A DNA stretch of 64,000 bases from an uncultured Lachnospiraceae bacterium (GCA_902780385.1 CACZFF010000003.1:28377-92376), one strand, 5' to 3'. Positions 9,201-17,326 are shown, counted from the first letter of the stretch. Numbers and translations are program-made. Notes: generated by a model not told the origin, from the sequence alone.

Positions 9201-10098
9201 TTTCCTCCTCTATGGATTGAGACAGCCTCTTCACCTCCGCCTTTTTTTCCTCGATCTGTTCCGCATCCTTGATCCTGGCGTTCAGCCTGTCGCGCTCTGC
9301 GGTCAGAAGCTCTTTCTCTTTTTCTGCCTCTTCTGAAGCCTGGCGGTCTGTCTCGATCAACTGTCTCATGAGGATCTGTGTCTCTTCCGTCGTCTTCCTC
9401 TCCTGCAGGACCTCCTCCCTCCAGATGGCCTCGATCTCACTGTCACAGGAAGGATCGACATTTTCGATATCGGACAGGCACTTCTGGCGAAGGTTGTTAT
9501 GTCTCTTACCGGCTTCTCTCTCCGCCTCCTTGAGGCGCTCTTCCAGTTTCTGATAGTTTCCGGTATGAAAAATCTTGCTGAGTATGTTTTTTCGATCTTT
9601 GGTCTCGGCAAGAAGGAGCTTGAGGAAATCTCCCTGGGCGATCATGGAGATCCGGGCAAACTGGTCCTTGTCGATCCCCAGCAGATCTTCGATGCTCTTT
9701 GTCACCTCCCGCTCTTTGGTCCTCACATCGCCGTCAGGATAGACAAGCTCGGCCCGGGCAGGTTCTTTTGTCAACCTGCTCTCGCCCCTTTTGGACGGAC
9801 GCCAGTACTCGGGATTGCGCCTGACTCTGTAGTTTTTGCCATTGCAGATAAACTCGAGCAGGACATAGGTCTCGGTCTCCGGCAGGGCATACTGGGAACG
9901 CAGCATGGATTTTTCCCTGTTTTCACCGCTGGCAACGCCGTACAGGGCAAATCGGATGCCGTCAAAAATCGTCGTTTTCCCTGCCCCGGTATCTCCGGTG
10001 ATCAGATATAGTCCCTCTGTGCCGAGTTTATCAAAATCTATAACTTCTCTGCCCGCATAGGGTCCGAAAGCGGACATCTCCAATCGAACTGGTCTCAT
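6238..10098 (-). CDS. sbcC: DNA double-strand break repair ATPase SbcC (Rad50-type)
   Basis: A 1286-residue SMC-like ATPase. The N-terminal Walker A is GDTGAGKTT (residues 35-43). Two very long coiled-coil arms flank a zinc-hook CPVC near residue 615. The ABC signature LSGGES is near residue 1188 and Walker B with D-loop (MFVDEGFGSLD) near 1220. With SbcD it forms the Mre11/Rad50-like nuclease complex that opens hairpins and trims DNA ends in the cytosol. It follows sbcD on the same strand, 118 nt apart. One oddity is a run of GQE-x-S-x repeats at about residues 868-896 inside the second coiled coil, encoded by 18-nt tandem repeats; glycine there would interrupt the heptads. Confidence 0.95.
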   Translation of the reverse strand: MRPVRLEMSAFGPYAGREVIDFDKLGTEGLYLITGDTGAGKTTIFDGIRFALYGVASGENREKSMLRSQYALPETETYVLLEFICNGKNYRVRRNPEYWRPSKRGESRLTKEPARAELVYPDGDVRTKEREVTKSIEDLLGIDKDQFARISMIAQGDFLKLLLAETKDRKNILSKIFHTGNYQKLEERLKEAEREAGKRHNNLRQKCLSDIENVDPSCDSEIEAIWREEVLQERKTTEETQILMRQLIETDRQASEEAEKEKELLTAERDRLNARIKDAEQIEEKKAEVKRLSQSIEEENEKLTACEEALQDAEKKEPESQRLLNLAAIEESHLTDYDRLEAEKKALQTAAGEEESAEKTLGEKKAGKESLEGRLIQQKKELESLGTVGEQLVGARAQKVSIEERLGKAVDLLGKIKEAEDSDLNREERLKEEQNKKKEIDRFSAQTELLRKELTELADVEVQLTEKRHALVEAGEHRRALQNLRAALHRQEDLEKEAGSLQNKAEKLGQKIREQKESILLLKEKIADLRNAEADLEAAKNDIARARERAAALEELERKEKQFETENQSLSGLDKARQEAAGRSALSSDTWNRLYQKFLAGQAGILADQQLRPNQPCPVCGSIHHPAPRRLEEDVPSQEEVEQAAKVRDRDYTAYSQAKESFAAQSEKVNALKKQIDQAAARLAEGIKEALPESGRTAALAQINRLQAEAAAARKEAAQDAIKARSGFEKELAAAEKEEEKLTALYTETGNRAAAKSQEADSQKQQCRKLAEDLSGKDMTLTEAMLADADALDSGIRRAQESEQGLEQEISVLKQKADRKKTLDTELPEREKEKEAMDSLLQQLHGQAMSARATAEAAWREVRQGALSFLGQEKYPGQENSLGQEKSLGQENSFGQEKDESFRTTVRDKVVCKKTDIQKEQADCLARISSLEKQEQRKELLKKDNEEIEKSIRLLSEQVNDLQVRIGALKQKQINLQSNINGLQEKLNYPGRRKAEEAIRLFTQQSRKILEDIKKARDARDAVKKTILEITAQRDRAAAEIADAPVYDKEEDVNALEAVERRQKENTDRSTEIAGRLKINEIALKNFEKHSKEAIEAEERHRDLSALSDTASGKTGGKAKVELETYVQMSLFDRIIRRANSRFSVMSSGQYDLRRCDASEGGAMRQTGLDLEVIDHYSGTARSVKSLSGGESFMASLSLAIGLSDEIQSHAGGIRLETMFVDEGFGSLDQDTLDQAMNSMKDLTDGGERLVGIISHVSELKNRIDRQIVVKKTRDGGSHARIVIND
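7409..7493 (-). repeat. 18-nt tandem repeat within sbcC
   Basis: Four to five copies of an 18-nt unit encode GQEKYP, GQENSL, GQEKSL, GQENSF, GQEKD in the sbcC coiled coil. The frame is kept, because the unit is a multiple of three. Such an array is prone to copy-number change between strains. Confidence 0.75.
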
Positions 10099-10146
10099 TC
10101 TGTAATACTCCCCTGTCTTTTATAAGCCTTCAGAAGACTGTCTCTT

Positions 10147-10223
10147 TTCTGCTTCCCGAAAGGCCGTCATGTTCTGCTTCCCGAAGACTGCCGCTGATCT
10201 GCTCCCCGGAAGGCCGTCACTGA
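10147..10223. repeat. 25-26-nt degenerate tandem repeat between sbcD and sbcC
   Basis: Three imperfect units beginning TCTGCTTCCCGAA or TCTGCTCCCCGGA fill most of the 118-nt spacer and reach into the last codons of sbcD. They vary at several positions. No gene or terminator is seen in the spacer, and sbcC has its own GGGGAG site 9 nt before its ATG. Confidence 0.55.
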
Positions 10224-11365
10224 TCTGCCCCCCAGATCTCCTCAATGAGCCGGGCCGCAGTCTGTGTCTGAAAATCATTCATGGCTGTACCGTTCTGCTT
10301 GAGGAAGAGCTCCTGCAGGACTTCGATCGGTTCCTTTTCGAGAGCTTCCTCCCCGGCATCGATATCCGACTGCGTCCGGGTCCGGGTATTGTCATATTCG
10401 AGATCCATGAGATTTTTGTAAAAATATTTGCGCAGTCTGGCCAGTGCCTGATCGACATCCTGCTCGTCGGTCAGGATGATCCTGTAATAGTCCTCCGCCG
10501 AGAGGGGAGCCGTAAATCCGGGAGACATGACCTCGCCGAATGTGCCGCGCAGGGTTTTAAAATCGCGGGCGGGGACAAGCGGTAGCTGCCTGTATTCCAC
10601 CTGCCCTTTTTCTTTGATCTCCACGAGGGTCACGCTCTTTTTGTGCTTTTCCTCCGAGAAGGAATATTTGAGGGGTGAACCGGCGTAGCGCACAGTGTCC
10701 CTTCCGATCCGCTGGGGTCCGTGCAGGTGGCCGAGCGCCACATAGTCAAAGGCGTCAAAGACGGAATAATCCACGTTGTCGAGGCCGCCGATATGCTTCT
10801 GCTCCGAGTCGCACTCCTCGGGTCTGACACCGGAAGCAGTGACATACTGGTGGGCGACGGCAATATTCCTGGCTGCGGGATCGACATGTGCATTCCGGAT
10901 CAGGATCTCCATGGCCTGCGTCCAGTCCGTGACCTTTTCCTCCGGATATGCCTCCCGCACTACAGAAGGATGAATGTAAGGAATCAGATAGATATAGAGG
11001 GGACCGTACTGGTCATCCAGGCGGATGGGGCCGCAGCCGCTGATCCGGGGGGAAATATGGATGCCGCTCTGCTCCATGACACGGCCGCCATAGGAGATAC
11101 GCTCGGCAGAATCGTGATTTCCGCTGATGATAAAGACCTGCAGTTTTCTTTTGACAAGCTCGACCAGGAAATCATCCATCAGATTCACCGCTTCCACGGA
11201 AGGGATCGATTTGTCATAGACATCCCCCGCGATCACGACCGCGTCGGGATGCTCTGTATCCGCAAGTTCCAGGATCTGATCCAGGATGATTTTCTGATCC
11301 TCGATCATGGGAAAACCGTTGACACGTTTTCCGAGATGGAGATCCGCAAGATGGAAAAATTTCAT
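10217..11365 (-). CDS. sbcD: Exonuclease SbcD (Mre11-type nuclease)
   Basis: A 382-residue calcineurin-like phosphoesterase. The metal-binding motifs occur in order: DLHLGKRV (from residue 8), AGDVYDKS (about 46), SGNHDSAERI (about 80), then AVAHQYV and GHLHGPQ. These bind two Mn ions in the Mre11/SbcD active site. The C-terminal third (after about residue 290) is the cap region that contacts SbcC. The ATG follows GAAGGAG. The adjacent sbcC gene gives the partner ATPase. Full family length with all ligands present, so it should be active. Confidence 0.95.
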   Translation of the reverse strand: MKFFHLADLHLGKRVNGFPMIEDQKIILDQILELADTEHPDAVVIAGDVYDKSIPSVEAVNLMDDFLVELVKRKLQVFIISGNHDSAERISYGGRVMEQSGIHISPRISGCGPIRLDDQYGPLYIYLIPYIHPSVVREAYPEEKVTDWTQAMEILIRNAHVDPAARNIAVAHQYVTASGVRPEECDSEQKHIGGLDNVDYSVFDAFDYVALGHLHGPQRIGRDTVRYAGSPLKYSFSEEKHKKSVTLVEIKEKGQVEYRQLPLVPARDFKTLRGTFGEVMSPGFTAPLSAEDYYRIILTDEQDVDQALARLRKYFYKNLMDLEYDNTRTRTQSDIDAGEEALEKEPIEVLQELFLKQNGTAMNDFQTQTAARLIEEIWGADQ

Positions 11366-11458
11366 AGATGCTCCTTCATTACCAGGTCATATGCCGGCTG
11401 TCCACACCCTCCCGGATGTGCGGCATCAGTGACCGGGCTTTTTATAGATATAGTGATA

Positions 11459-11495
11459 CCCGGAGCCGGCCTCTGTTGCAAAAGCCGGTTCCGGG
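11459..11495 (-). other. Strong hairpin between the 11538-12401 gene and sbcD
   Basis: Inverted repeat CCCGGAGCCGGC / GCCGGTTCCGGG with one internal mismatch and a 13-nt loop. No immediate T-run follows on the minus strand, so it is not a textbook terminator, although A/T-rich sequence lies about 15 nt beyond it on either side. The rest of the 172-nt gap contains no gene. Confidence 0.45.
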
Positions 11496-11537
11496 CTGCT
11501 GTTCATTTTTTATATCAAATAACTTTATATCAAATAC

Positions 11538-12401
11538 TCAGAGAAATGTAATGTCTGCCTCTTTGCAGATCATGATGCGCTCAAGTTCAAGGAAATCTTC
11601 CTCGTGGCGGAAATAGGTGTTGCCGATCTCCCACAGGAAAAAGCCGCCCATATTTCCCAATACAGTCCAGATCACGCTGTTGCCGATGGCTTCGTTATAG
11701 CGGCTCCAGAGAAACATAATGCTCATGCTGATACAGAACAAAACCATGGAGCGTTTGGTCCTCTGGCGCAGGACCCTGAGCTGGCGCCGCTCTTCATCTC
11801 TGAAATGCTCCTGGAAAGCCTCGATCGCTGTCTCCCGAACAGGTTTTGAGATATGGCTTCCGCAATATACATATAACTCGAGCGGAGCCATTTCCTTCAT
11901 GGCGCCGACAAAGTGATCCACTGCCTCGGCAATATCCGAATTGATCTCCAGATGAGGACCAACGACCAGTGGATTAAAGAGCTGTCCTGACTCGGAGACC
12001 CGAATATCCAGAATCTGCGAATCACGCGTTTTCAGGACCACCCAGTCATTCTCCTGCCGATAGCATTGATTTAAGGAGAGCGTGGAGAAGATGATGGTCA
12101 TCAGACCGAGGTTGACCAGTGTATCGTATCTGCCCTCCGAATGCATATACATGAGAAAAATATAGATCAGAATGATAACATAAGCGGCTGCGACGGCGTC
12201 TCTGAGTTTTAATGTTTTCTTTACGACCAGGAACAGTACAGCGCTCATGGGAAGGATACCGATGATCCAGAAAAACATCAGTACCGGGCCGCCGATCATC
12301 GGCTGTGCCTGCTGCTGGGCGAATAATCGAAACAATCTGACCACCCCGACCACCAGGTTAAAAACGGCCAGAATCAATAAATTTTGGCTATAGTATTCCA
12401 T
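11538..12401 (-). CDS. Uncharacterised membrane protein
   Basis: A 287-residue protein I cannot assign to a named family. Hydrophobic segments are at about residues 8-25, 40-60, 68-86 and 96-108, then a soluble stretch of roughly 110 residues (NDWVVLKTRDSQILDIRVSE onward). Two more helices follow at about 215-232 and 240-258, and the tail ends in a charged-then-hydrophobic pattern (ELERIMICKEADITFL). It looks like a membrane-anchored domain of unknown role. The ATG is preceded by CCGGAGGATTGAT, a good ribosome binding site. It stands alone between sbcD and the hydrogenase operon, in the same direction as both. Confidence 0.6.
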   Translation of the reverse strand: MEYYSQNLLILAVFNLVVGVVRLFRLFAQQQAQPMIGGPVLMFFWIIGILPMSAVLFLVVKKTLKLRDAVAAAYVIILIYIFLMYMHSEGRYDTLVNLGLMTIIFSTLSLNQCYRQENDWVVLKTRDSQILDIRVSESGQLFNPLVVGPHLEINSDIAEAVDHFVGAMKEMAPLELYVYCGSHISKPVRETAIEAFQEHFRDEERRQLRVLRQRTKRSMVLFCISMSIMFLWSRYNEAIGNSVIWTVLGNMGGFFLWEIGNTYFRHEEDFLELERIMICKEADITFL

Positions 12402-12590
12402 ATCAATCCTCCGGCAGTTCTAAAGTAACTACGCAGAATGCATTTTATTACCGGCTGCGAGCCCATCGGGCGCAGCTGTCTTTATAGTAACTTCATTTTC
12501 ATTGCGAAGCAGAACAAGACTATCTTACCACAGTTCCGGGCTGTTCTGCATATTTTTTATCTGCCGGTCAGGATAAAGAAATCATTAAAT

Positions 12591-12633
12591 GTACACGCCC
12601 CCTCCAATGGTGCTGGCAAAGTTTCGCATTGTC
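12591..12633 (+). repeat. Truncated copy of the dispersed element at 61488-61672
   Basis: Two blocks match the larger element almost exactly: a 16-nt ACGCCCCCTCCAATGG (15/16) and a 17-nt CAAAGTTTCGCATTGTC (16/17). Here they are 6 nt apart, in the other copy 34 nt, so this copy carries an internal deletion. The whole gap 12402-12735 (334 nt) otherwise holds only the terminator below and no gene. Confidence 0.6.
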
Positions 12634-12650
12634 AAAACATCGCAGAGAAA

Positions 12651-12694
12651 ATCCCCCGGAAAAACAGGCAGATGTCTGCTGCTTTTCCGGGGGA
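12651..12694 (-). terminator. Rho-independent terminator of the hydrogenase operon
   Basis: ATCCCCCGGAAAA and TTTTCCGGGGGAT form a perfect 13-bp stem, extended by an inner CAGGCAGA / TCTGCTG pairing, with ATTTTC following on the minus strand. It lies 41 nt beyond the hydA stop codon. Confidence 0.8.
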
Positions 12695-12735
12695 TAAAAT
12701 ATCATGAGATCAGTCTGTTTTCCTCTCTGAAGAGA

Positions 12736-14487
12736 TTACAGGACCGGTCTGGGTGTATAAGTGGTGTGAAGGAGGCTGTGGGCCTTGGCCTTACCGGGAG
12801 CCTCGAGGTACTCGTCGTAGAGCATAGAGATAATGGGGCTGTCGTGTGAGCAACGCAGGTCATTGTCTTTGTCCGAATCATAGAGGACTGCGGAGCGCAG
12901 GCTCTTGAGGTCCACATAGTTGCGGACAGAGTCGCTCTGGACAGGCTGGCCGCCGCCGTTGATGCAGCCGCCGGGACATGCCATGATCTCCACGAAGAGA
13001 TAATTCTTCTCTCCGCTCTCGATCATCTGGATGACCTTGCGGGCATTGCCCAGGCCGCTGGCGACACAGACGTCGACTTCCGCGCCGGCGATGCGGTAGG
13101 TAGCTTCCTTGATGCCCTGTGTTCCGCGGACATCCATGAAGTCGATCTTCTCATTGGTGCCGTCGAGGATGTTGGCAGCGGTACGAAGTGCCGCCTCCAT
13201 GACACCGCCGGTAGCGCCGAAGATCTTACCTGCGCCGGAAGCGATTCCGAAGGGATCGTCAAACTCTTCACCCTTGAGATCTTTGAACACAATACCTGCG
13301 CCCTTGATCATACGGGAGAGTTCTCTGGTGGTGATGGCTACATCGACATCCGGGATTCCCTGGTTGGCCAGCTCGGGTCTGGTGACCTCGAATTTCTTGG
13401 CTGTGCAGGGGATCACGCTGACCACGTACATATCCTTGGGATCGATGTGGTTCTTCTGAGCGTAGTAGCTCTTGAGGAGAGCGCCGAACATGCCCTGCGG
13501 GGATTTGCAGGTGGACAGGTGCGGCAGCATGGTCGGATAATTGTGCTCCATGAACTTGATCCAGCCGGGGCAGCAGGATGTAAACATGGGAAGCGGCGGC
13601 TTGTCAAGTTTCTTGGAGGTGATGCGGCTGATGAGCTCGTTGGCCTCCTCCAGGATGGTGAGGTCGGCAGTGACGTTCATGTTGAAGACCTTGACGTCGC
13701 CCAGCATACGGATAGCCTGGACCATCTGGGCCTCCACATGGGTTCCGGGAGGCATGTCGAAGCACTCGCCCAGGGTCGCTGCGATGGAAGGAGCCGTGAA
13801 GAATACGACGTGCTTCTTGGGATCAGCGATGGCATCCCATACATCGTCGATATTGCTCTTCTCATACAGAGCGCCGACAGGACATGCGACGATACACTGG
13901 CCGCAGCCGACGCAGGAGGTGGTATCAAGTCCGGCATCGAAGGGAGAACCTACACGGACATCATAGCCGCGGCGGATCTGGCCGATGGCGCCGACTGTCT
14001 GCACATTGTTGCAGGCGGAGACGCAGCGCAGGCACTGGATACATTTGTTGTTGTCACGGACCACGTAAGGTGTCGAATCATCGATCTCATACGCGGGTTC
14101 CTCGCCCTTGAAGTGATCTTCATCAATGGCGTAGTCATAAGCCAGCTTCTGCAGTTCGCAGTGGTTGCCGCGCACGCAGGAGAGACATTTTTTGCGGTGC
14201 GTGGAGAGGATCAGTTCGATCGTGGTCTTTCTGGAAGCACGGACTGCTGCGGTATTGGTGAGAACTTCCATTCCCTCTTCTACCGGGTAGGTACATGCGG
14301 CAGTCAGACCCCTGCGGCCCTTGATCTCGACGACGCAGACACGGCATGCGCCGATGCAGTTGATATCCTTGAGATAGCAAAGAGAAGGAATCTCGATTTT
14401 TGCCAGCTTGGCCGCCTGCAGGATGCTTGTGCCCTCCGGAACAGTGACCGGGATATCATTGATTTTTAAATTAATCATTTTTTTCAC
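12736..14487 (-). CDS. hydA: [FeFe] hydrogenase catalytic subunit (HydA/HndD type)
   Basis: A 583-residue iron hydrogenase. In order it shows an N-terminal [2Fe-2S] domain (CYLKDINCIGACRVC, C65), a His-Cys cluster region (CLSCVRGNHC, 101-110), two 4Fe-4S motifs (CIQCLRCVSAC, CVGCGQCIVACP) and the H-cluster motifs TSCCPGW (303-309), PCTAKK (360-365) and MACPGGCINGGGQP. With the two upstream subunits it forms an NAD(P)H/ferredoxin-linked, probably electron-bifurcating hydrogenase in the cytosol. The residue before PC is Ile359, where most enzymes have Met (M353 in clostridial CpI). GTG start, AGGAGG about 10 nt upstream; only 15 nt separate it from the preceding gene. Confidence 0.93.
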   Translation of the reverse strand: MKKMINLKINDIPVTVPEGTSILQAAKLAKIEIPSLCYLKDINCIGACRVCVVEIKGRRGLTAACTYPVEEGMEVLTNTAAVRASRKTTIELILSTHRKKCLSCVRGNHCELQKLAYDYAIDEDHFKGEEPAYEIDDSTPYVVRDNNKCIQCLRCVSACNNVQTVGAIGQIRRGYDVRVGSPFDAGLDTTSCVGCGQCIVACPVGALYEKSNIDDVWDAIADPKKHVVFFTAPSIAATLGECFDMPPGTHVEAQMVQAIRMLGDVKVFNMNVTADLTILEEANELISRITSKKLDKPPLPMFTSCCPGWIKFMEHNYPTMLPHLSTCKSPQGMFGALLKSYYAQKNHIDPKDMYVVSVIPCTAKKFEVTRPELANQGIPDVDVAITTRELSRMIKGAGIVFKDLKGEEFDDPFGIASGAGKIFGATGGVMEAALRTAANILDGTNEKIDFMDVRGTQGIKEATYRIAGAEVDVCVASGLGNARKVIQMIESGEKNYLFVEIMACPGGCINGGGQPVQSDSVRNYVDLKSLRSAVLYDSDKDNDLRCSHDSPIISMLYDEYLEAPGKAKAHSLLHTTYTPRPVL

Positions 14488-14502
14488 GTTATTTATCCCT
14501 CC

Positions 14503-16398
14503 TTATTCCATATACACAGCGTCGAACTTACAGTTCTGCTTGCACAGGCCGCACTTGATGCAGGTATCGATATCGATATGATGAGGCTCTTTGACTGTGC
14601 CGCTGATGGCGCCCACAGGGCAGTTTCTGGAACAGAGCGTGCAGCCTTTGCACTTGTCGGGATCGATCTGATAGTGCAGGAGCTCTTTGCACTTCTTCGC
14701 TGCACATCTCTTGTTGAGGATGTGATCCTCGTACTCCTCGCGGAAATAGCGAAGGGTGGAAGTGACCGGGTTGGATGCAGTCTGGCCGAGAGCGCAGAGG
14801 CAGGACACTTTCATGTGAGCTGCAAGCTCCTCGATCTTGTCCAGCTCTTCGATCGTCGCCTTGCCCTTGGTGATGTCGTCGAGCATCTGCAGGAGACGGT
14901 GTGTGCCGATACGGCAGGGTGAACATTTGCCGCAGGACTCTTCACAGATGAACTCCATGTAGAACTTGGCGATATCGACCATGCAGGTGTCCTCATCCAT
15001 GACGATGAGTCCGCCGGAACCCATCATGGAGCCGATACGTGCAAGGCTCTCATAGTCGATGGGCGTGTCGATGTGGACAGAAGGAATACATCCGCCGGAA
15101 GGACCGCCGGTCTGGGCTGCCTTGAACTTCTTGCCGTTGGGGATGCCGCCGCCGATCTCCTCGATGATCTCGCGAAGGGTGGTGCCCATGGGGACTTCCA
15201 CCAGACCGACGTTTGTGATCTTGCCGCCGACCGCGAACACCTTGGTGCCCTTGGATGTCTCGGTACCGATGGAGGAATACCAGTCAGCGCCCTTGAGGAT
15301 GATCTGGGCTACGTTTGCGTAGGTCTCAACGTTGTTGAGGATCGTGGGTTTCTGGAAGAGACCCTTGACCGCCGGGAAGGGAGGACGGGGACGAGGCTCG
15401 CCGCGCTTACCTTCGATGGAAGTCATCAGAGCGGTCTCTTCGCCGCAGACAAAGGCGCCGGCGCCGAGACGGATCTCAACGTCGAAGCAGAAATCTGTGC
15501 GGAAGATGTTGTCGCCGAGTAATCCGTACTCACGGGCCTGCTGAATGGCGATCTGCAGACGCTGGACTGCGATAGGATACTCTGCACGGACATAGACATA
15601 ACCCTGGCTGGCGCCGATGGCATAGCCGGCAATGGCCATTGCCTCCAGGACCGCGTGAGGGTCGCCCTCGAGGATGGAACGGTCCATGAATGCACCCGGG
15701 TCGCCTTCGTCGGCGTTACAGCAGACATACTTGATATCGGATTTGGTTGCTTTACAGAATGCCCATTTTCTGCCGGTCGGGAAGCCCGCGCCGCCGCGGC
15801 CGCGCAGTCCGGATGCCAGCATGGTATCGATTACCTGGTCCTGGGTCATCTCGGTCAGGACCTTGTGCAGGGCAAAATAGCCGTCCAGAGCGATATATTC
15901 CTCAATGTTCTCGGGGTCGATGACACCGCAGTTCTTGAGGGCGATACGCATCTGTTTGGCGTAGAAATTGGTCTTGCTCAGAGGAAGGATCTCGCCGTCC
16001 TCGTGGACAGTCTCAGGATAGAGCAGGTCCTTGCAGATATTGCCGTTCATGATATGCTCATCGACAATACGCTTTGCACCTTCGGGCGTTGTCTGGGAAT
16101 AGAAGGCACCCTCGGGATAGACGATCACGACGGGGCCCAGCGCGCAGAGACCGAAACATCCGGTCTTGACGACCAGAACGTCCTCGATATTGTTCTTCTT
16201 GAGCTCTTTCTCAAGCGCTTCAATAACCTTTAAGCTGCCGGAGGAGGTACATCCGGTACCGCCGCAGACGAGGATCTGTTTGCGGTAAGCAGTGTGCTTG
16301 GCCATTTCCTCAGCCTGTGAAGCCACCAGCTTACGGACCATGACCAGCTCCTGATTTTTTTGTTTGATTTCCGTGAGCCTGTTCAATGTCATCGTCAT
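14503..16398 (-). CDS. hydB: Bifurcating hydrogenase flavoprotein subunit (HydB/HndC, NuoF-like)
   Basis: A 631-residue NADH-oxidising diaphorase subunit. The N-terminus is a thioredoxin-like [2Fe-2S] domain (CGGTGCTSSGS, then KTGCFGLCALGP). The NuoF core follows, with FMN/NADH-binding GLRGRGGAGFPTGRKWAF near residue 200, an SLBB-type segment, and the N3-like cluster CEESCGKCSPCRIG near residue 485. Two ferredoxin-like clusters close the chain (CKGCTLCSRNCP, CIKCGLCKQNC). This layout is that of HydB/HndC in electron-bifurcating hydrogenases. ATG after GGAGGTGTAAGCC. It is 3 nt from hydC upstream and 15 nt from hydA downstream, so one operon. Confidence 0.93.
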   Translation of the reverse strand: MTMTLNRLTEIKQKNQELVMVRKLVASQAEEMAKHTAYRKQILVCGGTGCTSSGSLKVIEALEKELKKNNIEDVLVVKTGCFGLCALGPVVIVYPEGAFYSQTTPEGAKRIVDEHIMNGNICKDLLYPETVHEDGEILPLSKTNFYAKQMRIALKNCGVIDPENIEEYIALDGYFALHKVLTEMTQDQVIDTMLASGLRGRGGAGFPTGRKWAFCKATKSDIKYVCCNADEGDPGAFMDRSILEGDPHAVLEAMAIAGYAIGASQGYVYVRAEYPIAVQRLQIAIQQAREYGLLGDNIFRTDFCFDVEIRLGAGAFVCGEETALMTSIEGKRGEPRPRPPFPAVKGLFQKPTILNNVETYANVAQIILKGADWYSSIGTETSKGTKVFAVGGKITNVGLVEVPMGTTLREIIEEIGGGIPNGKKFKAAQTGGPSGGCIPSVHIDTPIDYESLARIGSMMGSGGLIVMDEDTCMVDIAKFYMEFICEESCGKCSPCRIGTHRLLQMLDDITKGKATIEELDKIEELAAHMKVSCLCALGQTASNPVTSTLRYFREEYEDHILNKRCAAKKCKELLHYQIDPDKCKGCTLCSRNCPVGAISGTVKEPHHIDIDTCIKCGLCKQNCKFDAVYME

Positions 16399-16401
16399 GG
16401 C

Positions 16402-16893
16402 TTACACCTCCTCATAATAGGAATCAATGATTTTCACCGCTGACTCCGGTGTGCACTTGCCGTAGACTTCACCGTCGATTGTCATGACGGGAGCCAGGCC
16501 GCAGGCGCCAAGACACCGGCAGCTGTCAATGGAGAAGAAGCCGTCAGAGGTGCATTCCCCGGCTTTGATCCCGAGGCGTTCCTCAATAGCGGCCAGAATC
16601 TTGTCAGCGCCCTTGACGTAACAGGCTGTTCCGAGACATACACTGACAGTGTGCTCGCCCTTGGGGGACAGGGTGAACTGCGAATAGAATGTCGCAACTC
16701 CGAATACCTGGGAAAGCGGAACGCCCATCTCTTCGGCGATGATCATCTGCACCTCTCTGGGCAGATATCCGTAGATTCCCTGTGCTTCCTGGAGTACAGG
16801 CATCATCGCTCCGGGCTGGTCTTTGTGCTTTTTAATAAATTTCCGAAGCTCCCGTTCCTGTTTTGGCGTTCCCCGAAAAGCTACATTAGCCAT
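16402..16893 (-). CDS. hydC: Bifurcating hydrogenase small subunit (HydC/HndA, NuoE-like)
   Basis: A 163-residue thioredoxin-fold [2Fe-2S] protein of the NuoE family. Cluster ligands appear as C in SVCLGTACYVKGAD and in SCRCLGACGLAPV, giving the usual C-x4-C ... C-x3-C set. It passes electrons between the flavin subunit and other clusters of the hydrogenase. First gene of the hydCBA transcript; its stop is followed after 3 nt by the flavoprotein start. AAGGAG lies about 10 nt before the ATG. A palindrome resembling a Rex operator is located about 110 nt upstream. Confidence 0.92.
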   Translation of the reverse strand: MANVAFRGTPKQERELRKFIKKHKDQPGAMMPVLQEAQGIYGYLPREVQMIIAEEMGVPLSQVFGVATFYSQFTLSPKGEHTVSVCLGTACYVKGADKILAAIEERLGIKAGECTSDGFFSIDSCRCLGACGLAPVMTIDGEVYGKCTPESAVKIIDSYYEEV

Positions 16894-17003
16894 CGATTAC
16901 CATCTCCTTTCCAAAACAAATGAATGTAAGTAAGTGCTGCCGCCGCGCAAAGGCGCTCCGGCAATTGTGTAGGTATTAATTAAAAAAATTATATAATAAC
17001 TAA

Positions 17004-17019
17004 TGTTATAATTATAACA
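17004..17019 (-). promoter_or_regulatory. Rex-like operator overlapping the hydCBA -10 region
   Basis: TGTTATAATTATAACA is a perfect 16-bp palindrome. TGTTA and TAACA half-sites are separated by 6 nt, exactly as in the clostridial Rex consensus (TTGTTAANNNNTTAACAA). On the minus strand it contains TGTTATAAT, an extended -10, so a bound repressor would cover the promoter. Rex senses the NADH/NAD+ ratio and controls hydrogenase genes in related bacteria. No rex gene is in this window. The intergenic stretch 16894-17326 is very A/T-rich and otherwise holds only the TetR signals below. Confidence 0.6.
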
Positions 17020-17185
17020 GTTTTTTGTCTAATAATTGGTTCATAATTGAAAACTTTTTCAAAAAATTTGTTCATTTTTGACAACAATTGAGTTAAATAA
17101 CGCTAACCTGATTGTATATTTTAGAAGGATTCCTGATAATATAATATATATAATATATGCTCGCGGTCACTTACAGCGTTCAGGA

Positions 17186-17214
17186 TTGTCATCGCAGTCT
17201 GAAAATGCTATGAT
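17186..17214 (+). promoter_or_regulatory. Promoter of the TetR-family gene
   Basis: TTGTCA (17186-17191) and TATGAT (17209-17214) are 17 nt apart, and TGC before the -10 makes it an extended -10. It points at the TetR gene, whose ATG is at 17327. Confidence 0.6.
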
Positions 17215-17217
17215 ATA

Positions 17218-17238
17218 AATTGATCGTTCCGGTCAATT
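17218..17238. promoter_or_regulatory. Candidate TetR operator
   Basis: A 21-bp near-palindrome, AATTGATCG-TTC-CGGTCAATT, with 8 of 9 arm positions matching. It begins 4 nt after the -10 of the TetR promoter, the typical place for an autoregulatory operator. Confidence 0.5.
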
Positions 17239-17326
17239 ATGGGCCGGCGGCCTGAACACGGCATAGAAAGGCTGTCTGCAAAGAGGAGTTCCGGATTCTC
17301 CGCGGATTCAGAAGGGAACACAGGCG

